Below, piece by piece: positions 59,731 through 64,000 of a stretch of DNA of 64,000 nucleotides. The stretch lies in the NCBI GenBank assembly GCA_004346725.1, contig SMDE01000001.1, positions 124,001 to 188,000 of the forward strand. The letters are read 5' to 3'. The position numbers were made by a program, and so were the translations under genes. This DNA is from Phytobacter diazotrophicus. Its GTDB lineage: Bacteria; Pseudomonadota; Gammaproteobacteria; Enterobacterales; Enterobacteriaceae. The notes beneath the pieces are model-generated. The model did no database searches and was not told the DNA's origin. It saw only the letters and a program-made list of their open reading frames with translations. How positions within the stretch are numbered: position 1 is the stretch's first letter; each line of letters starts with the position of its first letter.

Positions 59731-60801
59731 ATGCAGATGACAATGCGGTGGTTTGGGTCAACAGAGGACAAAGTTTCTCTGGAATATATTCGTCAGGTTC
59801 CGGGCGTAGAAGGGGTTGTCGGTGCGTTGTACGACATCCCGGTGGGGGAAATATGGCCCGAAGATAAGATTGAAGCGCTGGTCGGCCAGGCCACTGCCGC
59901 CGGCCTGAAAATGGAAGTCATCGAGAGCGTTAATATTCATGATGACATCAAAATTGGCCTACCGAGCCGCGACCGTTACATTGAAAATTACAAGCAAACC
60001 ATTCGCAATCTGGCGCGGTTTGGTGTGAAGGTCATTTGCTACAACTTCATGCCTGTTTTTGACTGGATGAAGACTGACATGAACTATGTTCTGCCAGACG
60101 GCTCCCTGACCATGGCCTTTGAGAAAAAGGATATTGATAAAAGCCTGGAAGAGGTGGTGAGTGAGGTGCTCAGTAATTCAAACGGCTTTGCACTGCCTGG
60201 GTGGGAACCAGAACGTCTGGCACAGGTACAGAAATTATTCGCCAGTTATAAAGGTGTCGACGACGAAAAATTACGGGAAAATTTAGTTTATTTTCTCAAG
60301 GCAGTCATTCCGGTTTGTGAAGACGTTGGTGTCAAAATGGCAATCCATCCGGACGATCCGCCGTACTCTATTTTCGGCCTGCCGCGCGTTGTCAAAAATC
60401 GTCAGGATCTGGATTGGCTCTGTAACGCCGTCGATTCAGAAGCCAATGGTATCACCCTGTGTACGGGCTCAATTGCCGAAGACCCTGAAAATAATGTCTA
60501 CGAGATTCTGGCTGAATTTACCCGTCGCAAGCGTATTCATTTTGCCCATGTGCGTAATATTAAACTTATTAAGGATAAAGACTTTTATGAGTGCGCACAT
60601 CCGTCACAGTACGGCTCTCTGGATATGTACAAAGTGATGCAAGCGCTGCACGACAATGGTTTCGAGGGTTATATTCGCCCGGATCATGGCCGTTTTATCT
60701 GGGGGGAAACCGGTCGCCCGGGCTACGGATTATACGATCGCGCGCTGGGTGCCACTTATCTGGTGGGCCTGTGGGAAGCGTTGCAAAAACAGTCGGCGTA
60801 A
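59731..60801 (+). CDS. uxuA: Mannonate dehydratase UxuA, short form
   Basis: UxuA dehydrates D-mannonate to 2-keto-3-deoxygluconate. The 356-aa product begins MTMRWFGS and contains ICYNFMPVFDW, AIHPDDPP (metal-binding His), LCTGSIAE, HFAHVRN and RPDHGR motifs. It is shorter than E. coli K-12 UxuA (394 aa) and resembles the form common in other bacteria. ATG 59731 or the ATG two codons later may be used. It is divergent from uxaC. Confidence 0.95.
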   Translation: MQMTMRWFGSTEDKVSLEYIRQVPGVEGVVGALYDIPVGEIWPEDKIEALVGQATAAGLKMEVIESVNIHDDIKIGLPSRDRYIENYKQTIRNLARFGVKVICYNFMPVFDWMKTDMNYVLPDGSLTMAFEKKDIDKSLEEVVSEVLSNSNGFALPGWEPERLAQVQKLFASYKGVDDEKLRENLVYFLKAVIPVCEDVGVKMAIHPDDPPYSIFGLPRVVKNRQDLDWLCNAVDSEANGITLCTGSIAEDPENNVYEILAEFTRRKRIHFAHVRNIKLIKDKDFYECAHPSQYGSLDMYKVMQALHDNGFEGYIRPDHGRFIWGETGRPGYGLYDRALGATYLVGLWEALQKQSA

Positions 60802-60858
60802 TGTCCTGAAACTGGCGGTATTGCCTCGCCAGATCCCTGCGGTTCTGAAATCAGGCAC

Positions 60859-60889
60859 GCCTGAATAAGGCGTCTTACGGCGCAACCGG
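60859..60889. repeat. REP-like element after uxuA
   Basis: The reverse complement of 60859-60889 (CCGGTTGCGCCGTAAGACGC followed by CTTATTCAGGC) resembles the enterobacterial REP consensus with an imperfect stem. It lies 57 bp after the uxuA stop. A second, better REP is at 61859-61890. Confidence 0.6.
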
Positions 60890-60997
60890 ATGTCCCGGCT
60901 GCGCTTTTTCATAACCGTTATCTCTCTTCTTCCCGGTCTACTCCCCCTCTACTCCTCATGGCGTACAACGCCGCTTCAATGCTTTTATTCTCACTTT

Positions 60998-61017
60998 AAA
61001 GGTGTATTTTATTTGCA
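60998..61017. promoter_or_regulatory. Possible NsrR-type half-site before the yeaR-like gene
   Basis: AAAGGTGTATTTTATTTGCA resembles an NsrR half-site (AAGATGCATTT-type) and lies about 42 bp before the yeaR-like start. E. coli yeaR-yoaG is repressed by NsrR and induced by nitrate through NarL. The match here is only partial and is offered as a hypothesis. Confidence 0.3.
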
Positions 61018-61059
61018 ATATATCGTTTCAACCGACGCATATTTTATTAAGGATGAAAC

Positions 61060-61392
61060 ATGCAACGCATTGTTATACCAACACATTATGTGCACGTGCG
61101 CTCAACACCGTTATGGACTAAAGAGACTGCCCCCGCCTCTATCTGGCAGCGGCATCTGGATGCCGGTACGCGCCAGGGGGTAAATCCACGCTTGTGCGTT
61201 ATGCAGGGGGCGATTCGCTATTACGGCTATGCCGATGAAACCAGCCCGCAACCGCTGGAAACAATGACCATCGAAGCCGGACAGTTTGGCGTATTTCCGG
61301 CAGAAAAGTGGCACCGCATTGAAGCGCTATCAGACGATACGGTATTCAACGTCGATTTTTGGGTCGATCCCAAAGTACTGATTGAAGGTTGA
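61060..61392 (+). CDS. YeaR-like protein (DUF1971, TehB/YeaR fold)
   Basis: The 110-aa product is a small cupin-type protein of the DUF1971 family. MQRIVIPTHYVHVRSTPLW, RHLDAGTRQGVNPRL, GYADE and FGVFPAEKWHRIEAL line up with E. coli YeaR throughout. In E. coli yeaR is nitrate/nitric-oxide induced and the gene lies with yoaG. Here the next gene (10 bp on) is a YoaG-like protein, so the pair is conserved at a different chromosomal place, between uxuA and ygiN. A second copy at the usual locus cannot be excluded. Confidence 0.85.
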   Translation: MQRIVIPTHYVHVRSTPLWTKETAPASIWQRHLDAGTRQGVNPRLCVMQGAIRYYGYADETSPQPLETMTIEAGQFGVFPAEKWHRIEALSDDTVFNVDFWVDPKVLIEG

Positions 61393-61402
61393 GGGGGATG
61401 TC

Positions 61403-61741
61403 ATGACAACGGAAAACAAAGGCTATTCGCTGGCCGTCACAAACCGTGGCAGCAAAACAACGGCAGAAAAAGTGTATCTGAAACCGATGGCGCTCTATGT
61501 GCCGGATATCGCCGTCGCGGCGGTGGCTGAGCTGGTTGAAAAATTGGCGGATAAGAGCGCAAGCGAGAAGGGTTTTATTCTGACGGTGACCAATAACAAC
61601 AACGGCGTGTCAGTGGATAAAGATTTCTCTGCGCTGGCAGAGCTGCACGATGCTACTGTGGCGGCGGATGCGGTCAAAGATCTGATCAACATCGTGCGTG
61701 GCTATGAGTCTGATGAAGAGACCAACGTCTGCGGATGGTGA
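61403..61741 (+). CDS. Tandem-duplicated YoaG-like protein
   Basis: The 112-aa product is twice the size of E. coli YoaG (60 aa). The two halves both show the YoaG pattern: GYSLAVTN at 7-14 and GFILTVTN at 57-64, a spacing of 50 residues. The N-half keeps the PMALYVPDIA stretch of YoaG, and the C-half keeps NNNNGVSVD, KDLINIVRGYES and the VCGW C-terminus. It seems to be an internal fusion of two YoaG domains. E. coli YoaG is known as a small dimeric protein, so a fused dimer is plausible. ATG 61403 has a GAGGGGG site upstream. It follows the YeaR-like gene by 10 bp. Confidence 0.8.
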   Translation: MTTENKGYSLAVTNRGSKTTAEKVYLKPMALYVPDIAVAAVAELVEKLADKSASEKGFILTVTNNNNGVSVDKDFSALAELHDATVAADAVKDLINIVRGYESDEETNVCGW

Positions 61742-61785
61742 ATCGCTTTTGATGTCGCATGAAGGATGCTGTCATCGTGATTTAC

Positions 61786-61824
61786 CCCTGTGAGATGAAA
61801 ATTTAAAGCCTTTATCTCACAGGG
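61786..61824. terminator. Perfect inverted repeat after the YoaG-like gene
   Basis: CCCTGTGAGAT (61786-61796) pairs perfectly with ATCTCACAGGG (61814-61824), an 11-bp stem with a 17-base loop, about 45 bp after the stop. There is no T-run, so it may act as a structural terminator or RNA stabiliser rather than a standard intrinsic terminator. Confidence 0.5.
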
Positions 61825-61858
61825 TTAATGGCAACGCGTATCGCCGATCCTTTGTATA

Positions 61859-61890
61859 GCCCGGACAAGACGCTTACGCCGCATCCGGGA
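61859..61890. repeat. REP element
   Basis: GCCCGGACAAGACGCTTACG followed by CCGCATCCGGGA is a typical REP palindrome (its reverse complement starts TCCCGGATGCGGCGTAAGCG). It lies between the converging YoaG-like and ygiN genes, the usual extragenic place for REPs. Confidence 0.9.
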
Positions 61891-61924
61891 AACCCTGAGA
61901 CAAGATCGGGGGACAACGAGGGGA

Positions 61925-62239
61925 TTAGACCCCTTGTTCCAGAATGCGGATATGCGTTTCCAGCACATCGCCTTTCACGGCTTCGCTCCAGGCTTTCATA
62001 TGTGGCGTTTGCAGATGCGCTTCTAAATGCGCCACGCTCTCCCAGTTTTCCACCATGATAATGGAGTCTGGTGCGCTCGTCTGGAAACTGACGCCTGCGG
62101 CATGGTCAACCCACGGCGCATAGCCATGGCAACCCTCTTCCTGCAACACAGTCGGGATAATTTTTGCGAATTGATCAAGGACCGCCTGGCGATGGTGCTG
62201 GCCAGGACGGGTACGAATTTCAGCAATCACTGTCAACAT
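61925..62239 (-). CDS. ygiN: Quinol monooxygenase YgiN
   Basis: The 104-aa product is an ABM-domain (dimeric ferredoxin-like) monooxygenase. E. coli YgiN oxidises menadiol to menadione and may form a quinone redox cycle with MdaB. MLTVIAEIRTRPGQHHRQAVL, EEGCHGYAPWVD and HLEAHLQTPHMKAWSEAV match closely. It is 30 bp after mdaB and in one operon with it. Confidence 0.96.
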   Translation of the reverse strand: MLTVIAEIRTRPGQHHRQAVLDQFAKIIPTVLQEEGCHGYAPWVDHAAGVSFQTSAPDSIIMVENWESVAHLEAHLQTPHMKAWSEAVKGDVLETHIRILEQGV

Positions 62240-62269
62240 GGTTAACTCCTTCTAAGTCCAGCTTCACAG

Positions 62270-62851
62270 TTAAGCAAAAATCTCCGCAAGATGCTTGCGA
62301 TATTCCTCAATATAACGCGGCACATCTGGCATTTTGATCACGTCATTCGCGATAAAGCTCGGCAGAGCTTCCATCCCAAGGAACTGATTCGCTTTGTGGA
62401 ACGGCAGATAAACACCGTCAACGCCGACGCCATGGAAGAACTGCTCTTCATCGGTAAAGGCATCAAGTGGTGCGTTCCAGGTCAGAGAAAGCATGTATTT
62501 TTTCCCCTGAATCAGACCACCGGAACCGTACTTTTTCGCGCCGTCAGAACGGGTTCGCCCATCGCTGGCATACAGCGAGCCGTGGCCTTCGGTAAACACA
62601 TCGTCCATGTATTTTTTTACGGTCCAGGGAGCACCCATCCACCAGCCTGGCATCTGCCAGATAACCACATCGGCCCAGAGAAAATTCTGCACTTCTTCTT
62701 TAACATCATAATCTCCGTCGGTACGTACGCTTTTTACTGCGTGTCCGTTATCGCGCAGAAAACTTTCGGCGACAGAGGTGAGGGTGTCATTGAGTTGACC
62801 ATTAGAGTGGGCGAATTTTTTTGCGCCGTTGATAATCAGGATATTGCTCAT
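62270..62851 (-). CDS. mdaB: NADPH:quinone reductase MdaB
   Basis: The 193-aa flavodoxin-fold quinone reductase equals the E. coli length. ILIINGAKKFAHSNGQLN at the N-terminus and IWQMPGWWMGAPWTVKKYMD, the FAD-binding/dimer part, are intact. It reduces quinones by two electrons and so avoids semiquinones. It is first in the mdaB-ygiN operon, divergent from the AraC-type regulator with about 200 bp between them. Confidence 0.96.
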   Translation of the reverse strand: MSNILIINGAKKFAHSNGQLNDTLTSVAESFLRDNGHAVKSVRTDGDYDVKEEVQNFLWADVVIWQMPGWWMGAPWTVKKYMDDVFTEGHGSLYASDGRTRSDGAKKYGSGGLIQGKKYMLSLTWNAPLDAFTDEEQFFHGVGVDGVYLPFHKANQFLGMEALPSFIANDVIKMPDVPRYIEEYRKHLAEIFA

Positions 62852-63051
62852 TTTTTGTCCTTAGCGAAACGTTAATGCCGGTAATTTTATCCCGCATGCG
62901 TCAATGACAAAACTGGCAAAGCGTGCAAAGACTTTTGCATTTAAAGCAATAATCGCTTTCGGAATGGGACTGAAACGACTGCGCGTATTGCGCAAGATCG
63001 GTCAGGATTAACCTTCGTCGAACCGCCAAAGTAGCGCCTCAGGAGGATGCG

Positions 63052-63918
63052 ATGAACGACACGCGTAAGGCGGTTTATTCAGCACGTTTCAGAATGGTTT
63101 GTCACTACATTGAACGTCATCTGGATGAGCCCTTATTACTGGAGGCATTGAGTGCGATTGCGCACTGCTCGCCTTTTCACTTTCACCGGATGTTTACAGC
63201 CTGGAGCGGAATGCCGCTTTATCGCTATATCCAGTGGCTGCGGCTGCGTCACGCCTCATGGCGGCTGGCGTTTAATCCGCACGATAAAATTATCGATATC
63301 GCCCTGGATGCGGGTTTTCAAAATCCGGAGTCGTTCAGTCGCGCCTTCAAAACGGCGTTAGGCGCCAGTCCCCGTCAGTTTCGTCGTGAACCGGACTGGG
63401 TGAACTGGCACCGACGCGTACCGAAAAACGTTTCTCAGGAGCGAACGATGAAAGAGATCAACATAGTCCTGTTTCCGACCACACCAGTGGCGATGCTAAA
63501 ACACCGGGGCGACCCGGCGCAGGTGAATGCCAGCGCCGCGACATTTATTGAGTGGCGGCGAAGTAGCGGACTTTCGCCGGTTGAGCGTTATCCGACATAC
63601 GGTATTGCATGGGACGATCCCGAGTCAGTGCCTGCCGACGCGTTCCGCTTTGATATTTGTGCGGCCGTGGAGCAGGCAGTACCGGCAAATACGTTTGGCG
63701 TCGAAAATGGCGAAATCCCCGGCGGGCGCTGCGCGGTCATCCGTCATCATGGCTCGCTCGACTCCGTGGGAGAGAGCGTGTATCACCTCTTTCGGCACTG
63801 GCTGCCGGAGAGTGGTGAAACCGTGCGCGATTTCCCGGTCTTTTTCCACTATCTGAATTTTGTGCATCAGGTGCCTGAGCACGAACTCAAGACCGATATT
63901 TACCTTCCCCTCGTGTAA
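63052..63918 (+). CDS. AraC-family regulator with GyrI-like effector domain
   Basis: The 288-aa product has an N-terminal AraC/XylS DNA-binding domain (about 8-107) with two helix-turn-helix units (LLEALSAIAHCSPFHFHRMF; IDIALDAGFQNPESFSRAFK), and a C-terminal GyrI-like small-molecule binding domain (about 135-288). This resembles Rob/SbmC-type regulators. An AGGAGG site precedes the ATG. It is divergent from mdaB-ygiN and may regulate it. It is not in this place in E. coli K-12, where qseBC and ygiW are near. The effector is unknown. Confidence 0.88.
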   Translation: MNDTRKAVYSARFRMVCHYIERHLDEPLLLEALSAIAHCSPFHFHRMFTAWSGMPLYRYIQWLRLRHASWRLAFNPHDKIIDIALDAGFQNPESFSRAFKTALGASPRQFRREPDWVNWHRRVPKNVSQERTMKEINIVLFPTTPVAMLKHRGDPAQVNASAATFIEWRRSSGLSPVERYPTYGIAWDDPESVPADAFRFDICAAVEQAVPANTFGVENGEIPGGRCAVIRHHGSLDSVGESVYHLFRHWLPESGETVRDFPVFFHYLNFVHQVPEHELKTDIYLPLV

Positions 63919-63929
63919 GCCTGACGCGG

Positions 63930-64000
63930 TCACCAGCCTTCGGTGGCCGCCAGATGCCTGAACAGGCGAAAGTCCCCCGGCGCGATAGGTTTTGTACGCG
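63930..64000 (-). CDS. C-terminal end of an unidentified gene running off the right edge
   Basis: On the minus strand a frame open from the right edge ends in TGA (TCA at 63930-63932) and reads ...PIAPGDFRLFRHLAATEGW. Only 22 codons are visible, and another frame is also open there, so the reading frame is not certain. A near-perfect inverted repeat (GCGGTCACC at 63926, GGTGGCCGC at 63942) overlaps its end and could terminate the converging AraC-type gene. I do not recognise the product. Confidence 0.35.
   Translation of the reverse strand, partial: RTKPIAPGDFRLFRHLAATEGW

Overview
The window is a piece of enterobacterial chromosome. Gene order and protein sequences match Escherichia, Salmonella and Citrobacter, and the intermediate divergence fits a Citrobacter-like member of the Enterobacteriaceae. 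The genus is my inference and cannot be fixed from this window alone.

Layout. (1) 1-7025 is the right end of a P2-type prophage: tail fibre assembly, sheath FI, tube FII, E/E' with its programmed frameshift, tape measure T, U, D and the late activator ogr. It stops against the 3' end of tRNA-Ile2(CAU) (ileX, 7026-7101). (2) About 7.14-22.8 kb is an A+T-rich inserted capsule locus with group 2 (ABC-transporter) organisation. A long leader with a JUMPstart/ops element precedes kpsM-kpsT, a galactosyltransferase-like enzyme, a 1258-residue TagF-like polyol-phosphate polymerase and a secreted protein of unknown function. These converge on kpsE-kpsD-kpsC-kpsS, which are transcribed from the other side with a 67-codon ORF in front. 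The set predicts a teichoic-acid-like (hexose/glycerol-phosphate) capsule. kpsF, kpsU and a CDP-glycerol synthase are absent from the locus. mug, which lies between rpoD and ileX in E. coli, is not in this window. (3) 22.8-28.3 kb is the macromolecular synthesis operon rpsU-dnaG-rpoD with divergent tsaD. (4) 28.5-31.6 kb is an accessory convergent pair: a zinc alcohol/formaldehyde-type dehydrogenase and a pyruvate-oxidase-like TPP enzyme. (5) 31.8-56.4 kb is core backbone: plsY, folB, uppP, cca, ygiM, ygiF, glnE, hldE, a Sib/Ibs type I toxin-antitoxin locus, yqiK-yqiJ, ubiK, the FMN riboswitch with ribB, zupT, ygiD, ygiC-ygiB, tolC, nudF-yqiB-cpdA-yqiA and parE. (6) 56.4-61.9 kb is a second accessory stretch: a hexuronate cassette (GPH-type transporter, uxaC, divergent short-form uxuA) and a yeaR-yoaG-like pair in which the YoaG domain is duplicated. 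(7) 61.9-64 kb holds ygiN, mdaB, an AraC/GyrI-like regulator and the end of another gene.

How the genes work together. KpsC and KpsS build the Kdo linker on a lipid anchor, the glycosyltransferase and TagF-like enzyme extend the polymer, KpsM/KpsT export it across the inner membrane, and KpsE/KpsD carry it through the periplasm and outer membrane. RfaH acting at ops should let polymerase read through the long kpsM leader. The main points for follow-up are the composition and placement of the capsule locus, the secreted protein at the end of its region 2, the duplicated YoaG protein, the Sib/Ibs locus and the operator-like sites of the hexuronate cassette.
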